Source: Spirosoma foliorum
Lineage (GTDB): Bacteria; Bacteroidota; Bacteroidia; Cytophagales; Spirosomataceae
Assembly: GCF_014117325.1 (NCBI RefSeq)
Contig: NZ_CP059732.1
Coordinates: 6,895,001 to 6,959,000 of the forward strand
Length of the DNA: 64,000 nucleotides
Direction: 5' to 3'
Below are positions 36,086 to 45,505 of this stretch, piece after piece; position 1 is the stretch's first letter; every line of letters starts with the position of its first letter. The notes under the pieces are model-generated. The model worked only from the letters and a program-made list of their open reading frames with translations. It ran no database searches and was not told where the DNA came from. Both the position numbers and the translations under genes were made by a program.

Positions 36086-37267
36086 ATGCCTACCGTTCAG
36101 CATCAACGAGAACATTATATCGATTGGATCAGGGTTATAGCCTTCATGATTCTGATTTTCTTCCATTGTTCCATGCCATTTGTTCAGTTTGGCTGGGAAA
36201 TTAAAAACACTGAACACTCCCGCTTCCTCGACCGACTCATTATCTGGCTTCACCAATGGCGGCTGCCTTTACTATTTTTTATTTCGGGAGTTGGGGTTAG
36301 TTTTTCGCTACGGAAACGGTCGGTCCTTGCATTTTTCGGGGAACGAATTGTTCGGCTGTTCATCCCCTTAGTATTCTCCATGTTTTTCGTGATTCCGCTT
36401 CAGGTCTATTTTGAGCGCCTACAGGAACACAAAATCAATGAATCGTATTGGCATTTTTACCCTACCGTCTGGAGTTTAACACCGTACCCAGAAGGAACAC
36501 TAACCTGGAGTCATTTGTGGTTTGTGGTCTATCTTTTTGTGTTTACAATCTTACTCTTGCCTGTTTTCGCTTTATTGAAAATCAACGCGTTACAGCGAAT
36601 AAAGCAAAAGCTCAATCCGCTCTTCAGCCATCCATTGGCTAATCTTTCTCTGGCCATCCCCTTCATCGTTTATTATTTTCTTTGGTATATCCGATGGCCG
36701 GTTCAGGGGAGTTTATTCGATGACTGGTATCTGTTCAATTCATCGATTACGTTTTATTTCCTTGGTTATTTTCTGGCGGACCTACCCTCGTTCTGGCAAA
36801 CCTGCGAAATATATCGAAATTACTTTTTGGCAGTAACCGTAGTCTGCCTGGTCGTCTTGTTCTGGAAATATTACTGGTTGGTCGAACTGCCGAAAGAGCA
36901 AAATACAGCGCTCTACCTCTATGGATTTTTTGACGGATTACATATCTGGTCAATTATTCTGACGGTAGTTGGGTTTGCGCGGAGGTATCTGAATTTTTCA
37001 AACCGGACACTGGTGTATTTAACAGCAGCTGTTTATCCGTTTTATATACTTCACCAGACAATTATTGTCGCAACCGGCTATTACATTGTCCAGTGGGAAA
37101 GCCCTATTTTCGTGAAATTAATTGTCCTGATTAGCACCTGCTTTATACTGACGTTTAGCCTTTACCACTTCCTGATCCGTCCTTTTGTCGTGATGCGCAT
37201 CCTCTACGGATTAAAGCCTAAGCGAGTGATACCAACCAAAAATGTGTCGTATGCAGAACAGGAATAG
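36086..37267 (+). CDS. Acyltransferase 3 family membrane protein
   Basis: 393 residues with about ten transmembrane segments. The N-terminal REHYIDWIRVIAFMILIFFH carries the family's DxxR and the first-helix His; the RLPLLFFISGVGVSFSLRKR and LTWSHLWFVVYLFVFTILLL stretches match Acyl_transf_3/OpgC-type proteins. These move acyl groups (often acetyl or succinyl) onto sugars of surface glycans or onto lipids. Nothing nearby fixes the acceptor. No terminator separates it from the convergent apbE gene (28-base gap). Confidence 0.9.
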   Translation: MPTVQHQREHYIDWIRVIAFMILIFFHCSMPFVQFGWEIKNTEHSRFLDRLIIWLHQWRLPLLFFISGVGVSFSLRKRSVLAFFGERIVRLFIPLVFSMFFVIPLQVYFERLQEHKINESYWHFYPTVWSLTPYPEGTLTWSHLWFVVYLFVFTILLLPVFALLKINALQRIKQKLNPLFSHPLANLSLAIPFIVYYFLWYIRWPVQGSLFDDWYLFNSSITFYFLGYFLADLPSFWQTCEIYRNYFLAVTVVCLVVLFWKYYWLVELPKEQNTALYLYGFFDGLHIWSIILTVVGFARRYLNFSNRTLVYLTAAVYPFYILHQTIIVATGYYIVQWESPIFVKLIVLISTCFILTFSLYHFLIRPFVVMRILYGLKPKRVIPTKNVSYAEQE

Positions 37268-37295
37268 TCCGGTTTGTCATTTATCAGGCCTAGCC

Positions 37296-38336
37296 TCAAA
37301 ACGGAGCCGACTGCCATTTATGGAGCTTCCCTTTTTTGTTCTCCAGAATCAGCAATTTGACGCCTTGAAATCGCCGAATCAACCGGCGGCTTTTACGTAG
37401 TCCAGCCACACTGAACACCTTTGTCAAGGCATCAGCCTGATAACCCACGGGAGCTAATACAGTAGACCGAACGAAATGGTGCAACCCAAGCCCGGAACGC
37501 GGATTCATGATGTGCGAGTAACGTTGGCCGTTGTATTCCAGAAATCGGTAGGCATCACCCGAAGTCGTAATTGCCGCATTCTTAAGGAAAATGGTAGTTG
37601 TATCCGTATCGCCGGCACTTGCAGAACCAATGCCCACACGCCAGCCAGCCGAATTGGGCGGTGGATCACCTACCAGAATATCACCACCAATATCGAGCAG
37701 GAAAGAACGAATCCCGAAACGATGCAAAACGGTTAACGCTTCGTCGATGGCAAAGCCCTGACCAATACCACCAACGTCTAACCGCATGCCGGGCCTACGT
37801 AATCGTACTGAGTGCGTCGTACTATCTAATTCCATCAACTGATAGCCAACCGCTCGTCGGGCCCGATGTCGTTCTTTTGCACTTGGAAACTCTTTCCGAC
37901 GAACGGCCCGACGCCATAGTAACGACAACGGCCCAAGCGTTGGATCAAACCGCCCATTCGATAATCGGGCTATTGCTTGTGCTTCCGTTAAGACATTGAA
38001 CAGATCAGTAGATACAGGAACCCATTGCCCAGAGCCACTCGTGGCCGATAGTCGATTAATTTCGGAGCCATCCATATAATCGCTCATAATCTGGTTTAAC
38101 GAGTCCATCCGAGCCGATACTGCCGAATATGCACGTTGGGCTGCCGTACTATCAGGTGCGTAGAGGATAACATTGAATTGGGTTCCCATTAAGCCCCTAT
38201 GGAACGAAAAACGTGTTTGTCCGTTGGGCTGTGCGTGAATAAAAAATGGTAGCAAGTTGATTGCTACCATATGAAGTAAGGTAAAACGCAGGAACAACTT
38301 CGTCGTCAAAAGGCTTTTATACGATATCTTTGTCAA
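37296..38336 (-). CDS. apbE: FAD:protein FMN transferase, exported
   Basis: Attaches FMN covalently to Ser/Thr of exported flavoproteins such as RnfG or NqrB/C. Seen: HRGLMGTQFNVILYAP, DPTLGPLSLLW, the core LDVGGIGQGFAIDEAL (Mg2+/FAD site), ITTSGDAYRF and YSHIMNPRSG. The shown TTG start (38336) gives 346 residues with a basic region followed by a hydrophobic segment; ATG 38270 (MVAINLLPFFIHAQ) would also give a short export signal and is a real alternative. The TTG lies only twelve bases from the start of the divergent small gene at 38349. No apparent target flavoprotein is adjacent. Confidence 0.9.
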   Translation of the reverse strand: MTKISYKSLLTTKLFLRFTLLHMVAINLLPFFIHAQPNGQTRFSFHRGLMGTQFNVILYAPDSTAAQRAYSAVSARMDSLNQIMSDYMDGSEINRLSATSGSGQWVPVSTDLFNVLTEAQAIARLSNGRFDPTLGPLSLLWRRAVRRKEFPSAKERHRARRAVGYQLMELDSTTHSVRLRRPGMRLDVGGIGQGFAIDEALTVLHRFGIRSFLLDIGGDILVGDPPPNSAGWRVGIGSASAGDTDTTTIFLKNAAITTSGDAYRFLEYNGQRYSHIMNPRSGLGLHHFVRSTVLAPVGYQADALTKVFSVAGLRKSRRLIRRFQGVKLLILENKKGKLHKWQSAPF

Positions 38337-38348
38337 GCTAATTGTACT

Positions 38349-38552
38349 ATGATAACGATCAAAAACAAATTCATTTTAGTAGCCGCTGGCTTCTGGATAT
38401 CAGGCATTATACTCATCCTGGCTGGAGCATGGGCTAAAAGTAGCCGACCAGATATGGCAGGCATTCTTCTATCAGGTGGTATTCTGGCTCAGGCACTTGG
38501 CTTTGGCTTTTTAGGCTTCGCCATTATGCAGGCTGTGATGAAGAAAAAGTGA
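38349..38552 (+). CDS. Small membrane protein of unknown function
   Basis: 67 residues (MITIKNKFILVAAGFWISGI...) with two hydrophobic segments separated by AWAKSSRPDMAG and a basic end (MKKK). ATG start, followed at 24 bases by the convergent aroC gene. No family recognised; likely real because the length, frame and topology are coherent, but it could be lost in many annotations. Confidence 0.6.
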   Translation: MITIKNKFILVAAGFWISGIILILAGAWAKSSRPDMAGILLSGGILAQALGFGFLGFAIMQAVMKKK

Positions 38553-38576
38553 GCAGCTCACCTTATACCTGCATTT

Positions 38577-39656
38577 TTATACCCGCGCAGCTTTATCACG
38601 AAGATACATATCAACCAGTACTAGGGCAGCCATAGCTTCTATAATGGGCACAGCACGCGGCACAACGCAGGGGTCATGTCGACCTTTGCCCGAAACAGTT
38701 ACCGCCTGGCCATGCACATCTACACTATCCTGATCCTGCATAATGGTTGCTACGGGTTTGAAAGCCGTGCGAAAGTAAATATCCTCCCCGTTGCTGATGC
38801 CGCCCTGAATGCCCCCAGATAAGTTGGTTTTGGTTCGGACACGACCGTCTGCATCCGTATAAAACTCGTCGTTATGTTGCGAGCCGTATAGTTCCACACC
38901 AGCAAAACCGCTCCCGTATTCAAAGCCTTTTACGGCATTGATACTCAGCATCGCTTTCCCTAATTCGGCATGGAGTTTATCGAAAACGGGTTCACCCCAG
39001 CCAGCCGGAACGCCCGTTACAACACAATCGACAATTCCCCCAATTGAATCGCCCTGTTTACGGGTTTCGTCGATGTACTGGAACATTTGTTCAGCCATTT
39101 CGGGATCTGGACAACGGACCGCATTTTCTTCGGTGAGTGCCAGATTAAGCTCCTGATATGGCTTCGCTAATTTGAGCTTACCCACTTGCGAAACGTATGC
39201 CTGGATTTGAATACCTTGTTGCGCTAACAGCAATTTAGCAATAGCTCCAGCAGCTACACGGGCGGCTGTTTCGCGGGCCGAGGAACGCCCACCACCCCGA
39301 TAATCACGCGACCCGTATTTGGTCTGGTACGTATAATCGGCGTGAGAAGGACGGAATTGCTCGGCAATGTGGCCGTAATCTTTACTCCGCTGATCGGTAT
39401 TCCGAATAATTAAGGCGATAGGTGTGCCTTGTGTCTTCCCTTCAAATACACCCGATAATACCTCAAATTCGTCGGCCTCTCGTCGTTGGGTTGTAATGCG
39501 TGACTGACCAGGTTTCCGGCGCTCCAGTTCGTGCTGAATAAATTCGGTATCGAAGGGTAAGCCAGCTGGGCATCCATCGATAACAACACCAATAGCGGGC
39601 CCGTGCGATTCACCAAATGTAGAAATCTTAAATAGTCTTCCGTAAGTACTGCTCAT
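38577..39656 (-). CDS. aroC: Chorismate synthase
   Basis: Final step of the shikimate pathway, converting EPSP to chorismate with reduced FMN. 359 residues, normal length. Signatures are seen at the N-terminus ([20 protein letters not shown]), in the middle ([20 protein letters not shown] then [20 protein letters not shown]), and late ([35 protein letters not shown]). Single gene; the downstream side (lower coordinates) is convergent with the 38349 gene, and the BatD-like gene lies 37 bases upstream in the same direction, so the two may be co-transcribed. Confidence 0.98.
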   Translation of the reverse strand: MSSTYGRLFKISTFGESHGPAIGVVIDGCPAGLPFDTEFIQHELERRKPGQSRITTQRREADEFEVLSGVFEGKTQGTPIALIIRNTDQRSKDYGHIAEQFRPSHADYTYQTKYGSRDYRGGGRSSARETAARVAAGAIAKLLLAQQGIQIQAYVSQVGKLKLAKPYQELNLALTEENAVRCPDPEMAEQMFQYIDETRKQGDSIGGIVDCVVTGVPAGWGEPVFDKLHAELGKAMLSINAVKGFEYGSGFAGVELYGSQHNDEFYTDADGRVRTKTNLSGGIQGGISNGEDIYFRTAFKPVATIMQDQDSVDVHGQAVTVSGKGRHDPCVVPRAVPIIEAMAALVLVDMYLRDKAARV

Positions 39657-39693
39657 GCGTGTTGGGTACTAGCTACTGAACTCAAGGCGCTTA

Positions 39694-41160
39694 TCACTCA
39701 GTATGCTGTTTTTTAAAAAATACGAAAATCATTCCTATCAACATAATCAGGATCAACACATTAGCAATTGACCTAATTAGTACTGAAACACTGACTGGCT
39801 GATTGGTACTATCCATCTCGGCAATGCCCGCATACAACGAATTATCTGTGGATGCTGCCGCGGAAGCTTCGCCGGTTACGCTCGAAACGCTATTGTTTAC
39901 TGATGCCTGAACACCAATAACAGGTTTTTTATTACCCACTTGTAAACGCAGTTGCGGTCGAAGTGTGTCGTATCGTGCAGTTTGGGGGTCGAAGTAAACC
40001 CATTGGAATCGATTTGCCAACGAAATCTCTCCATTTTGGTGGGGCACAATAAAATAAGTGAACGTTTTATGCCCGGTCACTCCATAGCCATTATTGGTAC
40101 TGGTATGTTTTTCTTCCGGTGGAAATATATCGAACTCTGTTGTTTCACTTAATAAAGTCGGCGCAGGGAGGGTGGTAATGTTACCTTCTCCCCGTATCGT
40201 AAATGTATAGCGAACGCTTTGACCCATACTAACACCTTGTCGCTCCAAACCCTCCTCCAACTGAAACGTACCGACAGGCACTCGTCCTCGCAGTGGGTGT
40301 GGTGGCAATGATTTGACGACTATCGTAATGGGTCGACTGGTAAATGTAACAGTTTCTTCCTGGGCCGTAGGCGGGCCAATTTTGGGACGAGGTCGGGCCA
40401 ACTGAAGCGCTACTGCTGGCAATTTTACATCCTGATTTGAGAGCGGAAAAAAGACGGACTGATAAATACGAAATTCCCGAAATTTCTTTCCTCTGATGGT
40501 TATCGAAATGGGTTTTAATTCAGCAATCGGAACATTTTCTTCCCAGGAATTAGCGGGGCGAATTTTTTTGACAATAGCCTGTAGCTGTTTATCCAGAGCG
40601 GTAAAACTCAGTACATAGGGGTAATTATCAGCTATATAAAATGCTAAGGTCAACGACACGCCTTCTCCCGCATAAACAGTCGATTTAGAGGCTCGCAGCG
40701 AAAGGAAAGCGGATTTATCGGATGCGGCATCAATAATATCTGCGGCTGTATTGGCTTGATCTAGTGCCGCTTTCGATGGCTGTACAAGCAGTATAGCTCC
40801 ATCTGAGCGGATCGTCTCTTTATTGACGACTATATCAAACGGCGGCAGTCGAAAACGACCTGGGGCAGTGGCTAAATAAGTTTGGGTAATTACTTGATTA
40901 GTAATGGTTTTTCCAGCAACTTCGCTAGGCGATATACTAGTTGAAATCCCTTTTTTGGTGAAGCCTGGTATATCTGGAAAAGCAATAGCGGCCCGATTTT
41001 CGCTATTCGGAATAATAACCGAAATTGTGAAGGGCCGCTCAATAGGAAAAGTAGTTTGACTTAATTCAATAGTAATTTCTGTATCAGGCACTTGCCCAAA
41101 CACAGATAAACTAATCAAGAAAAATAATGCAAAAAATTTGCGGAATATTGCAAGTAACAT
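39694..41160 (-). CDS. BatD-like exported protein
   Basis: 488 residues with a signal peptide (FFALFFLISLSVFGQ), a long beta-rich exported part and a single C-terminal membrane anchor (ANVLILIMLIGMIFVFFK). The order and the YLATAPGRFRLPPFDIVVNK and RYTFTIRGEGNITTLPAPTL segments fit the BatD/oxygen-tolerance group of Bacteroidota, which normally sits in the Bat operon with MoxR and VWA proteins. None of these partners is next to it here, so the symbol batD is left out. A TAAATTTG element at 41177-41184 (minus) could be its -7 box. Confidence 0.8.
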   Translation of the reverse strand: MLLAIFRKFFALFFLISLSVFGQVPDTEITIELSQTTFPIERPFTISVIIPNSENRAAIAFPDIPGFTKKGISTSISPSEVAGKTITNQVITQTYLATAPGRFRLPPFDIVVNKETIRSDGAILLVQPSKAALDQANTAADIIDAASDKSAFLSLRASKSTVYAGEGVSLTLAFYIADNYPYVLSFTALDKQLQAIVKKIRPANSWEENVPIAELKPISITIRGKKFREFRIYQSVFFPLSNQDVKLPAVALQLARPRPKIGPPTAQEETVTFTSRPITIVVKSLPPHPLRGRVPVGTFQLEEGLERQGVSMGQSVRYTFTIRGEGNITTLPAPTLLSETTEFDIFPPEEKHTSTNNGYGVTGHKTFTYFIVPHQNGEISLANRFQWVYFDPQTARYDTLRPQLRLQVGNKKPVIGVQASVNNSVSSVTGEASAAASTDNSLYAGIAEMDSTNQPVSVSVLIRSIANVLILIMLIGMIFVFFKKQHTE

Positions 41161-41270
41161 TGTTATTTTGAAGCAACAAATTTAGCACAAAGTCGTTACC
41201 GATATAAGAACGAACCAGTCAACCTCTTTATATATCCATCAGCTTCCTAAACAACAAATTTGCTCTCTCT

Positions 41271-41474
41271 ATGCTCTCTATGCTCGAATATATCAAAACC
41301 ATCCTTCAGAAGGTGAGCTTTGATAAAGGTCTCTTTGAAAAAGAATTAGCGAAGGCTATTAAATTACTGATTCCTAAAGAAGTTAAACAGCTTAAGCGCT
41401 GGTGTTATCTACAATTTGGCAAAGTATATCGAGTAGTATTGAACCATTGCTTTTCACGAGTTCGGTTCACCTGA
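41271..41474 (+). CDS. Small conserved-type protein of unknown function
   Basis: 67 residues from ATG 41271, or 64 from ATG 41280 (MLEYIKTILQKVSFDKGLFE). The charged stretch KELAKAIKLLIPKEVKQLKR looks helical, followed by WCYLQFGKVYRVV. It is followed by a strong terminator, which supports a real transcript. I recall similar short proteins in relatives but cannot check this; no function is suggested. Confidence 0.6.
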   Translation: MLSMLEYIKTILQKVSFDKGLFEKELAKAIKLLIPKEVKQLKRWCYLQFGKVYRVVLNHCFSRVRFT

Positions 41475-41496
41475 CGAATCGGTGTAGTTCATAAAT

Positions 41497-41533
41497 AAAG
41501 GCCCTTCATTTTTCGAAAAATGGAGGGCCTTTT
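41497..41533. terminator. Bidirectional terminator between convergent genes
   Basis: Up to 17-bp stem (one G-U pair) around a tcga tip, with A and T tracts on both sides. It serves the small gene at 41271 and the minus-strand hydrolase gene at 41547. Confidence 0.85.
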
Positions 41534-41546
41534 AGTTCACAGGAAT

Positions 41547-42941
41547 TTATAGTGTTACTTTCTGCCGCATTTCTGGTATTTCGATATTCTGAAACCCAGC
41601 CTCTTCCAAATGCCCCTTCCAAACGAGTTGCTTATCGTATTCGCCATGAACTAGAAATACGTTTTTGACCCTAGCGGGATTCTGACAGCTTAAAAAGTGC
41701 AGCATCTCACGATAATCGCCATGCGCCGAGAACGAATCCATTATGGCAACCTTCGCTATAACCGGATAGCGTTCTCCAAAAATCGTTACTTCTTTATCAC
41801 CTCTTTTTAAAGCTCCACCCAAACTGTTAGGCGACGCATAGCCAACCATTAAAATGGTCGTGTTGGGTTTTGTGATATTGTTTTTAATATGGTGCTTGAT
41901 GCGTCCGGCTTCGGCCATACCCGAAGGCGCAATAATGATACAGGGTTCCTTATCGTCATTGATCGCCTTCGATTCGTTTACATCCGTTACATAATGGAGA
42001 TTGGGAAAATCGAATGCATCGCCGTCTTTTTTGATATAAGCCAGAATGTCGGGATTAAAATCCTCTTCATGATCGCGCATTACCTGCGTCGCTTTTACCG
42101 ACATGGGGCTGTCGATATAAACTGGTAGTCTGGGCAGTCGTCCTTCGCTTTCCAACTGATCGAGTGCATAAATCAACTCCTGCGTGCGGTCAACTGCGAA
42201 GGCCGGAATAATAAGTTTACCTTTATTCTCTACGCAGGTTTGCCGAACAATATTCAGCAGATGGGCTTTCATATCCGGTTCAGCTTCATGTAGCCGATCA
42301 CCGTAAGTCGATTCGCAAATGATATAGTCGGCTTGAGGAAATGTATCAGGCGAGCGCAGAATTTTATCATCTGGCCGACCAATGTCGCCACTAAAAAAGA
42401 GGTGTTTTTCAATGCCGTTATCCTGGATAGTCAGACTAACAGACGCACTACCAAGCAAATGGCCAGCATCGGTTAGCAGGCCCGTCACTTCATCACAAAT
42501 AACGAACGGGCTACCGTAATGAACCGGTTTCATCTGATCGAGCGCGTGTTGCACATCGTTTTCATCGTACAGCGCTTCAAGCTCAGGCTCCCCCCGACGG
42601 GTGCGTCGTTCGTTGACCCGCTCAAGATCGCGCTCCTGAATGCGGGCGCTATCCATCAACATCACTTCGCAAAGGTCAATGGTCGCTGAGGTTGTATAAA
42701 TTGGCCCTTTAAATCCTTGCCGAACAAGGCGTGGAATCAGTCCCGTGTGATCGATGTGTGCATGAGAAAGCACCATATAATCGACCTGAGCCGGATCAAA
42801 GCCAAACTCTTGATTCAGTTCATCGGTATTAATGCCTTGAAAAAGCCCACAGTCGAGCAAGATTTGTTTGCCATTGGCAGTTGTTAGTAGGTGTTTACTG
42901 CCCGTAACGGTACGGGCTGCACCGAAAAATTGAATGGTCAT
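41547..42941 (-). CDS. MBL-fold beta-CASP metallohydrolase (RNA-specificity domain)
   Basis: 464 residues. The metallo-beta-lactamase zinc site reads SHAHIDHTGLIPRLV, then LTDAGHLLGSASVSL and FFSGDIGR. The beta-CASP insert is in place: DSPMSVKATQVM, then IIAPSGMAEAGRIKHHIKN. The terminal RMMBL part has FSAHGDYREMLHFL and HGEYDKQLVWKGHL. The family includes bacterial homologues of CPSF/YSH1 with RNase activity; Bacteroidota members are usually of unknown substrate. The gene is divergent from pbpC; starts are 75 bases apart, so a shared promoter region is likely. Confidence 0.95.
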   Translation of the reverse strand: MTIQFFGAARTVTGSKHLLTTANGKQILLDCGLFQGINTDELNQEFGFDPAQVDYMVLSHAHIDHTGLIPRLVRQGFKGPIYTTSATIDLCEVMLMDSARIQERDLERVNERRTRRGEPELEALYDENDVQHALDQMKPVHYGSPFVICDEVTGLLTDAGHLLGSASVSLTIQDNGIEKHLFFSGDIGRPDDKILRSPDTFPQADYIICESTYGDRLHEAEPDMKAHLLNIVRQTCVENKGKLIIPAFAVDRTQELIYALDQLESEGRLPRLPVYIDSPMSVKATQVMRDHEEDFNPDILAYIKKDGDAFDFPNLHYVTDVNESKAINDDKEPCIIIAPSGMAEAGRIKHHIKNNITKPNTTILMVGYASPNSLGGALKRGDKEVTIFGERYPVIAKVAIMDSFSAHGDYREMLHFLSCQNPARVKNVFLVHGEYDKQLVWKGHLEEAGFQNIEIPEMRQKVTL

Positions 42942-43016
42942 GATTTAGGTATGTTCTCGGTAAACCTGTTCTTTATGTGAGACGTGCAAATAAACAGAGA
43001 GTTTCACGGACTTATC

Positions 43017-45437
43017 ATGTTGATTATTGAAAAAGGTAAACTAATAGGGAAACGATTTTGGCAATCGCGTGTAGTGAGAACTGCTAGTGCTGGCTTATTG
43101 ATTTTTTTCAGCCTGGATTTTTTCTTCCCTGTTTCTACCAATGTTCTTTATTCAACAATCATCACGGCCCGTGATGGTTCTATTTTACATGCCTTTTTGA
43201 GCCGCGACGACAAGTGGCGCATGTATGCCGAACTCAACGAGATTACCCCCACGCTCCGCGACGCCATTTTATTTAAAGAAGACAAATACTTCCGGTATCA
43301 TCCCGGCTTTAATCCGGTTGCTATGTTTCGAGCAGCCACCCGAAATCTTCTGACGGGTCGGCGAACATCGGGAGCCTCGACCATCACGATGCAAACAGTC
43401 CGTCTTCTCGAACCCCGCGACCGTACGTACAGCAGTAAACTTATTGAATTGTTTCGGGCCTTACAGTTGGAAGTCCATTATTCGAAGGATGAGATTCTGC
43501 AATTGTACCTGAACCTGATTCCGTACGGGAGCAACATCGAAGGGCTTAAGTCAGCTTCGTTGTTATATTTCGGGAAGCCGCCCGTATTGCTGAGTCTGGC
43601 CGAATTAACCACCTTAACCATTATTCCCAACCGTCCGTCGAGTTTACGATTAGGCGTGCGAAATGCCCTTGTCGTACAGGAGCGCAACCGCTGGCTCGCC
43701 CGCTTCCGTACGGCCAAGCTTTTCAACGACGAAGCTATTGAGGATGCCTTAAACGAGCCGCTCACGGCCTACCGGCGGGAAGCGCCACAACAAGCACCAC
43801 ATTTGTCGCGACGGCTGCATGCCGAAAACCCAACGACGCCCATTGTTCAGTCGACCTTACAGTCAGCTACCCAAGCCACTGCCGAGCAGGTAGTGCAGCG
43901 GTATGCCGATCGGATTCGAGCGTATAATATCCACAATTCGGCGGTGCTGATTGTGGATAACCTGTCGCATGAGGTAGTTGCGTATGTTGGGTCTGCAAAT
44001 TTCACTAATACGTTTGACGGTGGTCAGGTTGATGGAGTACGGGCAATACGATCGCCGGGCAGTGCCTTAAAGCCGCTGTTGTATGGACTTGCCTTTGATG
44101 CGGGTATCATTACGCCCAAAACTAAACTCGCCGATGTACCCATCAATTTTGGCGGCTACGAACCTGACAACTACGACCGTCGGTTCAATGGCCCTGTTAC
44201 GGCAGAATTTGCCCTGGCTAATTCGCTAAATATTCCAGCGGTGGCTCTCTTAAAAGAAATGGGTACGCCAGCTCTGGTGTCAACCCTTCAGAAAGCGGGG
44301 TTTACGGCGATAAAAAAACAGGCAAAGGAACTGGGACTTTCCATGATTTTGGGCGGCTGTGGGGTGACATTGGAAGAAATGACGCGGCTGTATGCCGGGT
44401 TGGCGAATGGGGGGAATTGGGAGCCTCTGGTTTTCACCCCACCCCTAACCCCTCCCCTTAAACAAGGGGAGGGGGATAAACACAAATTGACTAATTCCCC
44501 CTCCCCTTCCTTCAAGGGGAGGGGGCTAGGGGCTGGGGTAAATATTATGACCCCAGAAGCCGCCTATCTCGTCACGCACACACTTACACAAATCACTCGG
44601 CCTGACCTGCCTAACAATTTCGATAACAGCTATCATCTTCCGCGTATTGCCTGGAAAACCGGCACCTCCTATGGACGACGAGACGCCTGGAGCATAGGCT
44701 ATAATCAACGATATACAATTGGTGTGTGGGTAGGTAATTTTTCAGGAATTGGCGTACCCGAACTTAGTGGTGCCAACACGGCAACCCCTTTACTATTCCA
44801 GCTTTTCAACGTCCTCGATTACAATTCTCCGACAGGATGGTTCAAGGCGCCCAAAGATGCAAGCAAGCTATCGATGCGGCTTATCTGTCCCGAAACAGGC
44901 GACATTCCGGGTGAGTTTTGTACAAACCCAGTGACCGATTATTGCATCATGGGGGTGTCGAGGTATCGCCATTGTCAGCATCAGAAAGCTGTTTTCACGA
45001 ATGCTGCGGGGACAATTTCCTATTGTACACAATGCCGACCCGATAGTGGTGCTGTTCGCAAGGCTTATCCCAATCTATCCCCAGAGATCATTGCGTTTTA
45101 TAAGAGTCGGCACATACCATTCGAGGTTGTACCTCCGCACAACCCAGCCTGCGAACGGGTGTTTGGAAGCACAGAGCAAGCTGGGCCGCAAATTACAAGT
45201 CTTACGAATGGCAGCGAATATTTTATTAATCCAAAACAACCCGCCGAAATGGAGCTAAGTTGTCAGGTGGCCAATGATGTACAAACTGTGTTCTGGTATT
45301 TGAATGATAAACTCTACAGCAAGGCCAAACCAACCGAAGCCGTATTCTTCAAACCCAGACCGGGAGCGTTAAAAATTTCGTGCGCCGATGATAAAGGACG
45401 AAGCAGCGACATTCGCATTCTTGTCCAGCATGAGTAA
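43017..45437 (+). CDS. pbpC: Penicillin-binding protein 1C (bifunctional peptidoglycan synthase)
   Basis: 806 residues from ATG 43017, chosen because it places one membrane helix (TASAGLLIFFSLDFFFPV) near the N-terminus; a GTG 33 bases earlier is possible. The GT51 glycosyltransferase reads LFKEDKYFRYHPG, GASTITMQTVRLLEPRDRTY and NLIPYGSNIEGLKSAS. The transpeptidase has SPGSALKPLLYG (SxxK), ANSLNIPA (SxN) and KTGTSYG. A BiPBP_C domain (PGALKISCADDKGRSS) closes it. Between the SxN and KTG motifs (residues about 474-508) lies an inserted palindromic repeat that stays in frame. Known E. coli PBP1C is paired with an alpha-2-macroglobulin, as here. Confidence 0.97.
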   Translation: MLIIEKGKLIGKRFWQSRVVRTASAGLLIFFSLDFFFPVSTNVLYSTIITARDGSILHAFLSRDDKWRMYAELNEITPTLRDAILFKEDKYFRYHPGFNPVAMFRAATRNLLTGRRTSGASTITMQTVRLLEPRDRTYSSKLIELFRALQLEVHYSKDEILQLYLNLIPYGSNIEGLKSASLLYFGKPPVLLSLAELTTLTIIPNRPSSLRLGVRNALVVQERNRWLARFRTAKLFNDEAIEDALNEPLTAYRREAPQQAPHLSRRLHAENPTTPIVQSTLQSATQATAEQVVQRYADRIRAYNIHNSAVLIVDNLSHEVVAYVGSANFTNTFDGGQVDGVRAIRSPGSALKPLLYGLAFDAGIITPKTKLADVPINFGGYEPDNYDRRFNGPVTAEFALANSLNIPAVALLKEMGTPALVSTLQKAGFTAIKKQAKELGLSMILGGCGVTLEEMTRLYAGLANGGNWEPLVFTPPLTPPLKQGEGDKHKLTNSPSPSFKGRGLGAGVNIMTPEAAYLVTHTLTQITRPDLPNNFDNSYHLPRIAWKTGTSYGRRDAWSIGYNQRYTIGVWVGNFSGIGVPELSGANTATPLLFQLFNVLDYNSPTGWFKAPKDASKLSMRLICPETGDIPGEFCTNPVTDYCIMGVSRYRHCQHQKAVFTNAAGTISYCTQCRPDSGAVRKAYPNLSPEIIAFYKSRHIPFEVVPPHNPACERVFGSTEQAGPQITSLTNGSEYFINPKQPAEMELSCQVANDVQTVFWYLNDKLYSKAKPTEAVFFKPRPGALKISCADDKGRSSDIRILVQHE
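44436..44539. repeat. Double palindrome inserted in the pbpC reading frame
   Basis: Two GC-rich hairpins in tandem: 44449-44474 (cccctcccctt / aaggggagggg, perfect) and 44497-44525 (ccccctcccctt / aaggggaggggg, perfect), inside a larger imperfect inverted repeat with ends accccaccccta and taggggctggggt. Translation gives TPPLTPPLKQGEG and SPSPSFKGRGLGAG, a Pro/Gly-rich loop that does not belong to the PBP1C fold. No stop is introduced. Confidence 0.85.
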
Positions 45438-45505
45438 TCATTTCCTGATTTTGCTTTTTCCTATTTTATCAAGACTTTTCCGACACAAAACCCAATTCCT
45501 TATAC

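Noticed and set aside
44436..44539. A terminator or intergenic break splitting pbpC into two genes
   Set aside because: The frame runs through without stop and SxxK, SxN and KTG motifs lie on both sides, so it is one gene.
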